Virus record (IMG/VR): IMGVR_UViG_3300043410_000643
Location: 1-33,285 of that record
DNA: 33,285 nucleotides
Source: a virus
Strand: one strand, 5' to 3'
Shown: one piece after another, positions 19,771 through 28,165 of the stretch
How the letters are laid out: each line of letters starts with the position of its first letter
How positions within the stretch are numbered: the first letter of the stretch is position 1
The notes under the pieces: generated by a model
Database searches by the model: none
Seen by the model: only the letters and a program-made list of their open reading frames with translations
What the model was told of the DNA's origin: nothing
Position numbers and translations under genes: made by a program

Positions 19771-21114
19771 TTAGACCAATACTTGATATGCACTTGCAAC
19801 AATGTTTTGCATAGTAATGCTGTTTGTTGTCACAGTATTACCTGAAGCATCAAGAGAAGCTGTTTGAGCAGAATTGCTTGCAACAACAGAATAAGTACCT
19901 GCTGCAAGATTTAAAACTTGATTGTAGGCATTGCTTTGTGCGGCAATCTTTGCTCCACCACTTGGAACAGGAAGTATTGTTGAAGAAGCAAATCCGACTG
20001 AAGCATTTGAGCTAACTACAGTTCCAGAACTATTTTCAACCCTGATGCCAACGCTGCAAATACATGCAACAGATGAGGTAGATGCCGACAATGTCATCAA
20101 CGTATTTAAGTTGACCATGACAATGCCAGCTTCTGCCAAAGTAAACGTAAATAAAGTTACTTTTGTTCCACTCAAAGGCACAAGAACACTAGCTGCATAT
20201 CCAGTTAATGCACTTAAAAATCCATTTAAATTTACGTTTGTTCCATCAAAGACAATATTACCGGCTGCATTTCCAAGAGCAAATCTGCCATCATCATAAA
20301 AATGAGCGCCAGCACCTGTCATCGTAGTGCCACTAATTACAGGAGTACCCGCCGCTCCAGAGATGATCAACTCACCAGCAGTGACAGTACCAAGATTAGC
20401 ACTAATGGCAGACAAAGCACCAACTTTAAGGTTTGACAGATATGGAGCATTCCATGTTGTCAGGTCTGTCATTGGGTTGTAAATGCCATCAGATTGAAAC
20501 AAAGCCTCGTTTACAGCCAATGTAGGAGGTGTGGCTTGCCAAGTTTCAGATCCTCCCCAAGTATTTGTAGGTGGGAAGCTACTAGCGCCAGATGTTTGAT
20601 ATGTAGATGGAGTGCTTGACAGCGATGTGCTTGTGCTTTTTGCATAGCAAATACGCGATGAAGCACCATCAGAGCCAGAGATCACATCTAAATCAATAGC
20701 TGAACCATTGTCTGCTTGATACAAAGGAGATGGAGCCGCCAAAGCAACAATTAAATCAATACGTCTGCCACCGGTGACAGAATAAAAAATTTGCTTAGTC
20801 GTACTAAACCCACCAGTAACCTTGTACCAAACGTAATCCGCTGGATTAGTTGATTCAGTTGATGAATCAGAGTTCCTGATGCCGTAATACAACCGGCTAG
20901 TAGGAGTATTGCTGAAATTTAAAGTTCCATCAAAACTATCTGCATATTTGATCTGAATATATTTGTACAGATAACTAACCACATTACCAACAGCGTCAGT
21001 GATTTGCCCATTACCAATATTGGTGGATGTGCTTAATTGGCTATTCCCAAGCAAATAGTTAATTGCTTCTGAAATCTCAGAAGGTGTTGGATTTCCATCA
21101 ACAAAAAATGGCAT
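19771..21114 (-). CDS. Tail tip or fibre protein with gpJ-tail-like motif
   Basis: 447 residues, Ser/Thr/Ala/Gly-rich and beta-sheet-like. The N-terminal 45 residues (MPFFVDGNPTPSEISEAIN) look like a virion-attachment helix. At about residues 228-250 KVGALSAISANLGTVTAGEL resembles the C-terminal hub motif of gpJ-type tail proteins. Then comes a domain with GAHFYDDGRFALGN and a C-terminal jelly-roll-like part (GTYSVVASNSAQ). It is probably host-facing. The ATG overlaps the stop of the upstream gene by one base. Confidence 0.65.
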   Translation of the reverse strand: MPFFVDGNPTPSEISEAINYLLGNSQLSTSTNIGNGQITDAVGNVVSYLYKYIQIKYADSFDGTLNFSNTPTSRLYYGIRNSDSSTESTNPADYVWYKVTGGFSTTKQIFYSVTGGRRIDLIVALAAPSPLYQADNGSAIDLDVISGSDGASSRICYAKSTSTSLSSTPSTYQTSGASSFPPTNTWGGSETWQATPPTLAVNEALFQSDGIYNPMTDLTTWNAPYLSNLKVGALSAISANLGTVTAGELIISGAAGTPVISGTTMTGAGAHFYDDGRFALGNAAGNIVFDGTNVNLNGFLSALTGYAASVLVPLSGTKVTLFTFTLAEAGIVMVNLNTLMTLSASTSSVACICSVGIRVENSSGTVVSSNASVGFASSTILPVPSGGAKIAAQSNAYNQVLNLAAGTYSVVASNSAQTASLDASGNTVTTNSITMQNIVASAYQVLV

Positions 21115-22721
21115 TAGAACGCATCCTCAGTTACGGTGGCTTGCCAGTTCAGTGCTGTCAAATTCCACGCATCTGTTGCATCGTTTGATTCAACCTTAAC
21201 AGCAACAGTCCTAAAAGTGTTCTGCTGAGTTGTCACCCAAGGCGTGTTTGTATCAATATCAGTTACTGCTGCGTCACCATATTGTGCCGTTTGAGCTGTG
21301 GAATTAGCGCCACCAACAGTAATATTGATTGTTCCAGTTCCAGAAATCTCAGGCAATACACGGTGGACATAAACCTTAGATGAATACGGGACAGGACCTT
21401 CAGCAGTTTGTAAAGCAATGTTTGTACGTTCAAACAAAGTAGGAATCGGCTGGGAATTGATGAAAGAATTGCCCCTGCCTGTTTGTACTATCTTTTGAGA
21501 TGAAACTCCCCCACGGGCATATGAAACAGTCCTAGAGGCATATTTAAATGCACCACCTATGTAGACAGGAGCTTCAGTTCCCATACACGCATTCTCAACA
21601 TCTTTTGGAGCATTCCAAATCTTCAAGTCATAACGGTACGACAACATCTTGTTGCACCAACCAGTAGAGGTCAGATCAGGATAGTAAATCTCGATCTGGT
21701 TCTTCTGAGTGTTGTTGACCATAAAAATACGGTCAGAGTATGTTGTACTCAGGTTACGGAAGAAATAATCACGTACTCGTTGGTTACCCAATGGAGCAAA
21801 GTCAGAACCGTTAAACACCCAGATGTCTCGGCTGTCAACGCCATAAACTTCAGAATCGGTGTTTGACCAGCAGTTGTTGTTGATCAATCCACGGCCTTGG
21901 TTAAACAAGCGAACACCAAATACAGGTGCTGTGCTGTTTTGATAGGCAATGGGACTCATCACAACCGTGTCCCAGTAAGAACAAATATAGAAGTTCGCGC
22001 CAAGGAAGAAGCCATCAACAATCGGTCCACGAACAGGAATCTCTTGCTCGTTGGCTACGTTATTGAGAGTAGGCATCCATGTGGCAGGAACACCTGTATT
22101 TGCAAATGCTTGTGACCAACGGATTGTCGTTGGGTAGTTTGTAGTGATGCCACCAGCAACTTTAGTTAAGTTACCTGCAATCAGAATGTTGCCTACGTTT
22201 GGAGAGCAAAAGTTACGCACAAATCCTGCAGTTGTTGACGTTACGCCAACGTCATAGTTCCACACGTAGTAATCAGGAGCTGAGTCGTAGATATAGATTT
22301 CCGTGGCAGTTGCCAAGAAATACATTGGAGGACGCAAACCATCATTGATGAAAAACACATTACCAACCCACGAAGTAGTAATGTTTGTGTCGTCAGAATA
22401 ACCAGACAAAGCTACGTTTGGATTGGCTCCAACACCCGGTGTGATGTTGGCAATACCGCCAGCAGTAATCTTGTACCATTTACCTTCTCTGGTGGCAGTA
22501 ATATACGTCCACTCAGTCCCACGGAAGCCACCTTCCCAAAAAATAGGATTACCGGGAATGGCATACAAGATCTCTTCTTCACCTGAGATCTTTTTGATAC
22601 CGCGCACATCGGCCTCAACATTTCGTCCAGAGTTGTACTCGTTCGGACCAAGCGCATTGCTAGGCACATCCGGAGTGAAGGACATGTTTAGAAATGGGGT
22701 GCGAAGTGGTGTATAGCTCAT
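21114..22721 (-). CDS. Tail hub/nozzle-type beta-propeller protein
   Basis: 535 residues. The head MSYTPLRTPFLNMSFTPDVPSN leads to strands with repeating aromatic/Gly pairs (GGFRGTEWTYITATREGKWY; TTSWVGNVFFINDGLRP; VYGVDSRDIWVFNGSDF). Such repeated blades fit a beta-propeller of the kind in podoviral nozzle or DNA-stabilisation proteins. Position after the fibre genes and before Ala-rich proteins also fits a tail nozzle. The family name is inferred. Confidence 0.65.
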   Translation of the reverse strand: MSYTPLRTPFLNMSFTPDVPSNALGPNEYNSGRNVEADVRGIKKISGEEEILYAIPGNPIFWEGGFRGTEWTYITATREGKWYKITAGGIANITPGVGANPNVALSGYSDDTNITTSWVGNVFFINDGLRPPMYFLATATEIYIYDSAPDYYVWNYDVGVTSTTAGFVRNFCSPNVGNILIAGNLTKVAGGITTNYPTTIRWSQAFANTGVPATWMPTLNNVANEQEIPVRGPIVDGFFLGANFYICSYWDTVVMSPIAYQNSTAPVFGVRLFNQGRGLINNNCWSNTDSEVYGVDSRDIWVFNGSDFAPLGNQRVRDYFFRNLSTTYSDRIFMVNNTQKNQIEIYYPDLTSTGWCNKMLSYRYDLKIWNAPKDVENACMGTEAPVYIGGAFKYASRTVSYARGGVSSQKIVQTGRGNSFINSQPIPTLFERTNIALQTAEGPVPYSSKVYVHRVLPEISGTGTINITVGGANSTAQTAQYGDAAVTDIDTNTPWVTTQQNTFRTVAVKVESNDATDAWNLTALNWQATVTEDAF

Positions 22722-22761
22722 AGTGTCTCAGCCATTGAAGAACTGCCCCAATTCTAAGGCT

Positions 22762-23193
22762 TTATGGCAAAGCTTGAAATACCTGCTCTGCGGTAAAAAA
22801 CCTGTTTGCATCAAACTCATAGGCTTCCCACCAAAGAAACTGGTTTGAAGCCAAATACGACCTGTCTTTCAATAAGTTAATGTTCTCTGGGTGACCAAAG
22901 ATCAAAGGGTCAGAAATAGACCAAATGACAGTTCCCGGCTTGCCTTCTGACCATGCCAAGTGCTGGAAGAAGCTGTCGCAGCTAATCCATGTTCGACACT
23001 CTTTAAGCAGTTTTTTTAGGTCGTCTAATGGCAGGTTTTGACGAAAATCCGTGCAAAGTTGCGTTTCACCGGCAATTCCGACCTGAACAACAGGCTCGTC
23101 AATCATGGCAATAAGCTCTTTCCAATACGGAAAGTTCTTTGGGTTTTCCTTTCCGTTGGTCAATTTTTTAGCAAATGGAGAGATGATGATCAT
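22762..23193 (-). CDS. GT9-like glycosyltransferase, C-terminal half
   Basis: 143 residues: MIIISPFAKKLTNGKENPKNFPYW, then VVQVGIAGETQL, DLKKLLKECRTWISCDSFFQHLAW and GKPGTVIWSISDPLIFGHPENIN. This matches the second (nucleotide-sugar) domain of heptosyltransferase-like GT9 enzymes: the beta-alpha repeats, the D/S-x-F-x-Q-H-L-A segment and the GxxGTVIW...DPxxFGHPEN motif. The matching first domain is not in this gene but at the end of the gene before it, from which it is joined by an ATGA overlap. Together they would form one GT-B active site from two chains. Confidence 0.75.
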   Translation of the reverse strand: MIIISPFAKKLTNGKENPKNFPYWKELIAMIDEPVVQVGIAGETQLCTDFRQNLPLDDLKKLLKECRTWISCDSFFQHLAWSEGKPGTVIWSISDPLIFGHPENINLLKDRSYLASNQFLWWEAYEFDANRFFTAEQVFQALP

Positions 23194-24155
23194 AGGTACA
23201 TCTTTTCATATGCAGACTCAAGACTGCCTTGCCACTTCCATTGGTCCATTTTTTTGTAGATGTTCCATTGATCAAGATTGCCAAACTTGTACTCAGCTTC
23301 AGCGATTGACAAGCCTTCAACAACCTCTGGATAGCAGGTAAACACAATCGGGTTCCTAATCTTTGGCAGTACCTTGCTAAACACAATGTGATCGCCCAAG
23401 CCACCATTTAGAACCACAATGGTATGGTTTTTCAACTCCATGAAATTCTCAAAGATACGCTCATCACGTTCATACAAAGCTTGGTTGGTTTCGCTTCGAA
23501 TGCCGCCTTTTGGATTCTTTAGATGCCAAGTAATGGCGTTAGGTGCAACAACTATCCCATATCCTTTTTGGTATAGACCATAGGTGAACAAGGTTTCTTC
23601 TCGATGAGCGACACGAGATAAACCAAGGTTGTAGTCATGAACGCCAGCTCGGTACAAGAACGTGCAATGCAGGTGCTGAACAAATGTAGGTTTGTCAATC
23701 ATTCCCCATTGGATGTTTGGTTCGTCGTTGATTAGCTCAATAAAGCCTGTTGCTCCATTGGCTTTGATGGCAGGAGGAGTCAACACAGATCCTCCAACAG
23801 CACCAATTTTAGAACCTGTGTGCATCATCAACGTCTGAAGCACATTGGGTTCAGGGATAGCGTCATCGTCCACACGCCACACCCATTCATAGCCCATCAA
23901 GTTAGCTGTCTGGTGGCTGTAATGCTGGCCTTTCTTGGCAGCAAATACCCATTCCCAAGCCACGCCTTTGATGTCCAACATCTGGAAAAAATAGCCGTAG
24001 ACAAGCTCATTTCGCATATCCTGCGGCTCATCATTGTCGTCAAAGATTACCAGTTTGTCTGGCAATCTAGTCTGGTTAATGATGGCGTTTAGCGTGAGCG
24101 GTAGAGTAGTAAAGTATCTGCCTCTAGTAGCGATAGAGCAAAGGACCTTACTCAT
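23190..24155 (-). CDS. GT2-type glycosyltransferase fused to GT9 N-terminal half
   Basis: 321 residues. Residues 1-235 are a GT-A fold of family 2: LCSIATRGRYFTTLPLTLNAI, LVIFDDNDEPQ, then WVWRVDDDAIPEP (DDD at 96-98 for metal and sugar-nucleotide binding), HCTFLYRAG and HREETLF (184-190). Residues 243-321 switch to a second fold: HTIVVLNGGLGDHIVFSKVLP and IVFTCYPEVVEGLS, which look like the N-terminal domain of GT9 enzymes. The C-terminal half of that enzyme is the next gene. The protein probably transfers sugars to a phage or host glycan. Confidence 0.8.
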   Translation of the reverse strand: MSKVLCSIATRGRYFTTLPLTLNAIINQTRLPDKLVIFDDNDEPQDMRNELVYGYFFQMLDIKGVAWEWVFAAKKGQHYSHQTANLMGYEWVWRVDDDAIPEPNVLQTLMMHTGSKIGAVGGSVLTPPAIKANGATGFIELINDEPNIQWGMIDKPTFVQHLHCTFLYRAGVHDYNLGLSRVAHREETLFTYGLYQKGYGIVVAPNAITWHLKNPKGGIRSETNQALYERDERIFENFMELKNHTIVVLNGGLGDHIVFSKVLPKIRNPIVFTCYPEVVEGLSIAEAEYKFGNLDQWNIYKKMDQWKWQGSLESAYEKMYL

Positions 24156-24816
24156 TGTCCCACCTGCACAGCATTAGATTGAACTTATTGCGCTCACTGA
24201 GTGCTTGAGGGTAATCAGTAATAAAGCCATGTTCATTCACATAGCTGTATTTAAAGCCTAAAAAGTCAAGCTCTGTAAGGTTGTGAAGCTTGTGATGTTC
24301 GCCCCAAAATCCTTCTGGTTCTTGCAATGGGACTGAGATCAACAATCGTTTGCAGTTCTTTTTGAGTTTTTCGACGATCTCAAGTCCATTGCTCAAATGC
24401 TCAATAACTTCAAAAGCAATGATGGTGTCTTGGTTGCTTATGTTGGCTTGATTGATGTCACAGGTTTTGAATAACCTATTTGCGCCCCAGTTTTGCTTGT
24501 GAGCAACATCAATGATGATTGGGTCGTAATCAAGCCCAAAATATTCCACAGAGTTGGGAAGAAATTGACTTCCATAACCTGTCGAGCATCCAACCTCTAG
24601 AACTTTGTTGCCCAATAGGTTTTGATTGGCCCACAGATAACGAGCTGCTTCTCTTGGCAATACAGGATCACCTTTGAGGAATACAGCCCGTTCATAGTTA
24701 TTGGTCAATCGCCAACGATACCAATCTGGGTTGTATTCTTCTGCTAGGTTGAGAACGTGAATCTCTAAGATCTTTTCCCATTGAGTGGAAATGTCAAGCC
24801 CATACAGTGTGTTCAT
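24148..24816 (-). CDS. Class I SAM-dependent methyltransferase
   Basis: 222 residues from MNTLYGLDISTQW; GGAAAAGT stands upstream. KVLEVGCSTGYGSQFLP is motif I (GxGxG-like SAM-binding loop), YFGLDYDPIII supplies the acidic residue of motif II, and DTIIAFEVIEHLSNG is motif IV/post I of the UbiE/Methyltransf_11 type. An N-terminal extension of about 70 residues may read the substrate. The gene overlaps the GT2-GT9N gene by eight bases, so it likely methylates a sugar or the glycan acceptor. Confidence 0.85.
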   Translation of the reverse strand: MNTLYGLDISTQWEKILEIHVLNLAEEYNPDWYRWRLTNNYERAVFLKGDPVLPREAARYLWANQNLLGNKVLEVGCSTGYGSQFLPNSVEYFGLDYDPIIIDVAHKQNWGANRLFKTCDINQANISNQDTIIAFEVIEHLSNGLEIVEKLKKNCKRLLISVPLQEPEGFWGEHHKLHNLTELDFLGFKYSYVNEHGFITDYPQALSERNKFNLMLCRWDNE

Positions 24817-24840
24817 ACTTTTCCATGTCAATGCAATACT

Positions 24841-25332
24841 TTAAATTCTAGGCCAATTCTGAGCGTTTACAACAGCAGCCAATGCATCTACATCAGCAGC
24901 ACCAGCGATAGCAGCAATCAGACGGTCACACTCAGCCAACACAGCGACACGATAGATCACAGTTTCGACAGGGATAGCAACGTCACGTTCAACTTTGCGA
25001 ATAACCATCCAATCGGATGCAGACAAGAGTTTGTTTGTTGTGTCTTTGATCTGTGCAGACCACTGCGATTTCAAGCCTTTGCTTTCAACAACAGAAACAT
25101 CCGATCCTTCTGGAAAGGTGCTAATGTCTTCCAGTTGTTTTGGGTTGTTTACGCCCCAATAGAAACGGTCATCATACGATTCTGGATCAGCTACTTCGGT
25201 GATGCCGAGCGCAGCGCGTTCCTCTGGTGAGGCAAGACGAAGCCAGTTAGAAGGGTACTGGATAGCATTATCGCCTTCACCAACAGTGAAAGCCGTGTCG
25301 ATCGCGAGTGGTTTATGGTTGAGCATGAACAT
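24841..25332 (-). CDS. Tail fibre assembly chaperone-like protein
   Basis: 163 residues. The start lies after AAGGTAACTCACC. The C-terminal half KSQWSAQIKDTTNKLLSASDWMVIRKVERDVAIPVETVIYR resembles tail fibre assembly (Tfa)/DUF4376-like proteins, with a helical end (LAECDRLIAAIAGAADVDAL). The head FTVGEGDNAIQYPSNWLRLASPEER is typical of the binding part. It lies just after the large fibre gene, the usual place for such chaperones. Confidence 0.7.
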   Translation of the reverse strand: MFMLNHKPLAIDTAFTVGEGDNAIQYPSNWLRLASPEERAALGITEVADPESYDDRFYWGVNNPKQLEDISTFPEGSDVSVVESKGLKSQWSAQIKDTTNKLLSASDWMVIRKVERDVAIPVETVIYRVAVLAECDRLIAAIAGAADVDALAAVVNAQNWPRI

Positions 25333-25417
25333 GGTGAGTTACCTTGCGAGATAGTTGATTGCGTTTTTGAGATTATCTTGATTGTCGCGGAAGAATCCAA
25401 GGCCACGGTTGCATGGG

Positions 25418-27754
25418 TCAGCGGGCCAAAGCGTATTTCGTTGGATTTTCAGCGAAGGCTGCGTAGATGTACGTCACGCCTGAACTGTTGGGGTCGCTAG
25501 ACACTCTCAGCTTAAAGCCGTTGGAGAGCGCATCAAAGCGAACTGTGCCAGACGATTCAGCGTTTGAAAGGTTGGGGAATAATTGTTTCTGCATACCGTT
25601 GTAGTCGTCACGAGCCGTGTCCAAAATCACCCAGTCAGCAACGCCAGACGATGCTTTGGCTAGGATGAAACGGGGTCTAAATCCTAGGTACACAAATACA
25701 CCATCAGTAGACCCGTTGCCAACGTAGCTCCCGAACTTGGAGAAGCCAGCGACTTCTGCGAATAGGTAGGCGACATAGTTTTGCGCCAAGTTCTGACTTC
25801 CAGACAACACGATGTTGCTTGACGACTGGCTAACAAACGGTGTACTTGCATTGCTTGCTGCGCTTGTATTAAAAAGCAAATAATAGTTCGCAGATAAGCT
25901 CTTGTGACCAATCAACCAGTCTGTTGATGTCAAAGTTCTGTCTTTGATAATCCACATAGCTGGTGTAACGCCAAGATTGTGATTAACAGTGATGCTACCG
26001 CTGCCAGTACCCGTATAGGTCACAATGTCAAAGCCAGCGGTGACGGATTCTTTCCAACCCCATGCTGCGTATGTTGCCGAGGCATCAAGACTTCCATCAA
26101 AGCCATCAGCAGTGAACCCATACAAGTCGTTGTCTGTCGTTTCTGCGCCAGTTGTGTTGGATGACAAACGGTTGATTGCGCCACGGACAGTATCAAATAG
26201 CTTGTGGTCTTCGATTGCCGAACGTTTTTTAATCCACACCAAATCTGGCGCGAAGCCGTAACCTGTGATGGATTGGTTAGAACCTGTGCCTGTAACCAAC
26301 ACAGTGTTCATTGCAGAGCCACCCTTCTTGATCGTGCTGTCTGGCAAGTTCTGCGTGTTCAGCGCCTTGAAGCCTGTGGGTGGGGTATAGGTGAAGGGGC
26401 GTTGACCGAAGTTCAACACAGTCGTGCTGGATGAAAAGTTATTCAGCCATACGAATTGCTGGTTTGTGTACGAGTAGGTGAATGTCTGGTTTGTACCAGA
26501 TGAAGGGTCGCCGGTTGTGCCGCTTCCGGAGTCAAACCAAAGACCATTCTTTCCAAACCACACTTTGCCAGTGTCGGCATCGTAGGCCATCATCAGAATG
26601 TCATTGGCTGCAAACGCAATGTTAGAACCATTACGAACAGTTGTCGCACCATTGAGAATGGTCTGTGACACACCATTACGAGTCCCATAGTAGCAGGTGT
26701 CGGCCTGACCGAAAGCATTTGCACTGTTGTTTATCGTGCCATATTTGCTGAAACCAATACCAACCCACGAGCTTGCAGGGAACGATGTTGCTACCGCTTC
26801 AAAATACCACTTGCCCGTAGTAGGAACTGCGAACGTGCTGTAAACACCGCCATACACGCTTCCAGAGTTTGCCCACGTCAAGTTGCCATCAGACAATGTG
26901 CCTGACACGACAGGACCAATAGGGTTCATCACAGCATAGTTGCCGCGCCCATTCCCGCCATCAGCGTAAGGCGTTGGCACATCAATCATGCTGTCGTAGG
27001 TCGTACCAGCAGTCACCGAGATGTTGTTCGGTGTCCAGTTGTTGCCGTTGCCAGAACTGTCCTTGCCAATGGTTGTAGATGTGTTATTGCTGTTGTCTGA
27101 GAAGTTCAGATAAAAGCCGTTAGTGCCGTATGTGCCAGCGTACTTCTTGGGCTTCCACACGCCAGTGATGCTGTCTGTTTCACCAAAGCTGGATGGCGTC
27201 AGAGCTTGACCATCAATAAAGTTGATTTCGGTAACGTAACCATCTAGATAAACTGTCGAATTACTCCGTGAGCTAATCCTGTGAGAAATAGCAGAATTTA
27301 TGTAAGGTGAGTAATTTTGTGTTGGATAGGCTGCAATTGCAAACGAAGTGATTTGCACACCGTTTACATATAAAAGCAATCTATTTGATGCTGTTGCATT
27401 TGCTGAGTCAAAGACCGCAACAATGTGATACCAGCCACTTGGATCTCTATAAACAGCATTTGATCTTATGGCGTAAGAAGCTCCATTGTTTAATAGAAAC
27501 CATAATGTGTCATCAGATCTAAATCCAATCTGATCGTCATTAGGAGCTGTTCCCGCGCCAAATATCAGTTGTTCAGTAGATAAAGCTCCACGTTTAACCC
27601 AACCACTCCAAGTCCATTTCAGGTTGTTGGTTGGTGTTGTAAGTGTCCGATTGAAATAAGCACTCGCACTTGAGCGCAGACGCACAGAGCGGCTGATTCG
27701 ATAACCCTGTTGCCCAGAAGCTCCAGCAAGAATAATGTCGTGAAATGCGCTCAT
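25418..27754 (-). CDS. Large tail fibre: LamG, SPRY-like and repeat domains
   Basis: 778 residues. Residues 45-185 form a LamG/concanavalin-like lectin fold (WTWSGWVKRG, SGWYHIVAVFDS, NRLLLYVNGVQI, YLDGYVTEINFIDG). Residues 310-460 are a SPRY-like domain (GKWYFEAVAT, SWVGIGFSKYG, YDADTGKVWFGKNGLW, FGQRPFTYTPPTGFKAL). The C-terminal 290 residues hold two related modules with FAPDLVWIKKR and VTPAMWIIKDR strands, like DUF7483-type fibres. These would bind host surface glycans or proteins. ATGA-coupled to the gene before it. Confidence 0.85.
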   Translation of the reverse strand: MSAFHDIILAGASGQQGYRISRSVRLRSSASAYFNRTLTTPTNNLKWTWSGWVKRGALSTEQLIFGAGTAPNDDQIGFRSDDTLWFLLNNGASYAIRSNAVYRDPSGWYHIVAVFDSANATASNRLLLYVNGVQITSFAIAAYPTQNYSPYINSAISHRISSRSNSTVYLDGYVTEINFIDGQALTPSSFGETDSITGVWKPKKYAGTYGTNGFYLNFSDNSNNTSTTIGKDSSGNGNNWTPNNISVTAGTTYDSMIDVPTPYADGGNGRGNYAVMNPIGPVVSGTLSDGNLTWANSGSVYGGVYSTFAVPTTGKWYFEAVATSFPASSWVGIGFSKYGTINNSANAFGQADTCYYGTRNGVSQTILNGATTVRNGSNIAFAANDILMMAYDADTGKVWFGKNGLWFDSGSGTTGDPSSGTNQTFTYSYTNQQFVWLNNFSSSTTVLNFGQRPFTYTPPTGFKALNTQNLPDSTIKKGGSAMNTVLVTGTGSNQSITGYGFAPDLVWIKKRSAIEDHKLFDTVRGAINRLSSNTTGAETTDNDLYGFTADGFDGSLDASATYAAWGWKESVTAGFDIVTYTGTGSGSITVNHNLGVTPAMWIIKDRTLTSTDWLIGHKSLSANYYLLFNTSAASNASTPFVSQSSSNIVLSGSQNLAQNYVAYLFAEVAGFSKFGSYVGNGSTDGVFVYLGFRPRFILAKASSGVADWVILDTARDDYNGMQKQLFPNLSNAESSGTVRFDALSNGFKLRVSSDPNSSGVTYIYAAFAENPTKYALAR

Positions 27755-28155
27755 GAATAATTCCCAGTAAACACTGCTTGAATGTTTGTCGATGAACGAA
27801 CAATATAGTCGATTCGGTCAACAGCGTTTGCTGTGGTTGTCAATGTTGGAGCCGTTCCTGCGGGAAACTTCCAATAACTACCAAAAGCCAATGTACGACT
27901 TCCTGTTGCATCTTGAACAACAAAAATCGAACCGCTTTGACCTGCAACCAATCCAGTTGGGTTTGCCAATGTGCGGTTACCGCCTAGCGTCACTGTGAAA
28001 TTACAACTGTCGGTGAATGCAGGGGTAATTGTTGCCCCATCTGTCAAAGTTGTAATAGTGGCAGCAAGAACACCATCAATGGTGTCTGTGTTTGTTGTCT
28101 CTCCAAGAGAAGTTACATCAGTTGCTGTGTAAATTGATTTAACAATACGAACCAT
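27751..28155 (-). CDS. Small tail-associated protein
   Basis: 134 residues: MVRIVKSIYTATDVTSLGE, then a beta-rich core FTVTLGGNRTLANPTGL, GSIFVVQDATGSRTLAFGSYWKFP and VDRIDYIVRSSTNIQAVF. The IF-V-DATGSRTLAFG...KFP-GTAPTLT form is common in phage fibre ends, where it often stands as the trimer tip. Placed between two fibre genes, it may link or cap them. Confidence 0.7.
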   Translation of the reverse strand: MVRIVKSIYTATDVTSLGETTNTDTIDGVLAATITTLTDGATITPAFTDSCNFTVTLGGNRTLANPTGLVAGQSGSIFVVQDATGSRTLAFGSYWKFPAGTAPTLTTTANAVDRIDYIVRSSTNIQAVFTGNYS

Positions 28156-28165
28156 GATTATTCCT

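Noticed and set aside
25333-25417. A short frame after the large fibre gene (NRGLGFFRDNQDNLKN...), in another register
   Set aside because: It has no ATG, GTG or TTG start of its own; it might be read only by frameshift at the fibre end, which I cannot show.
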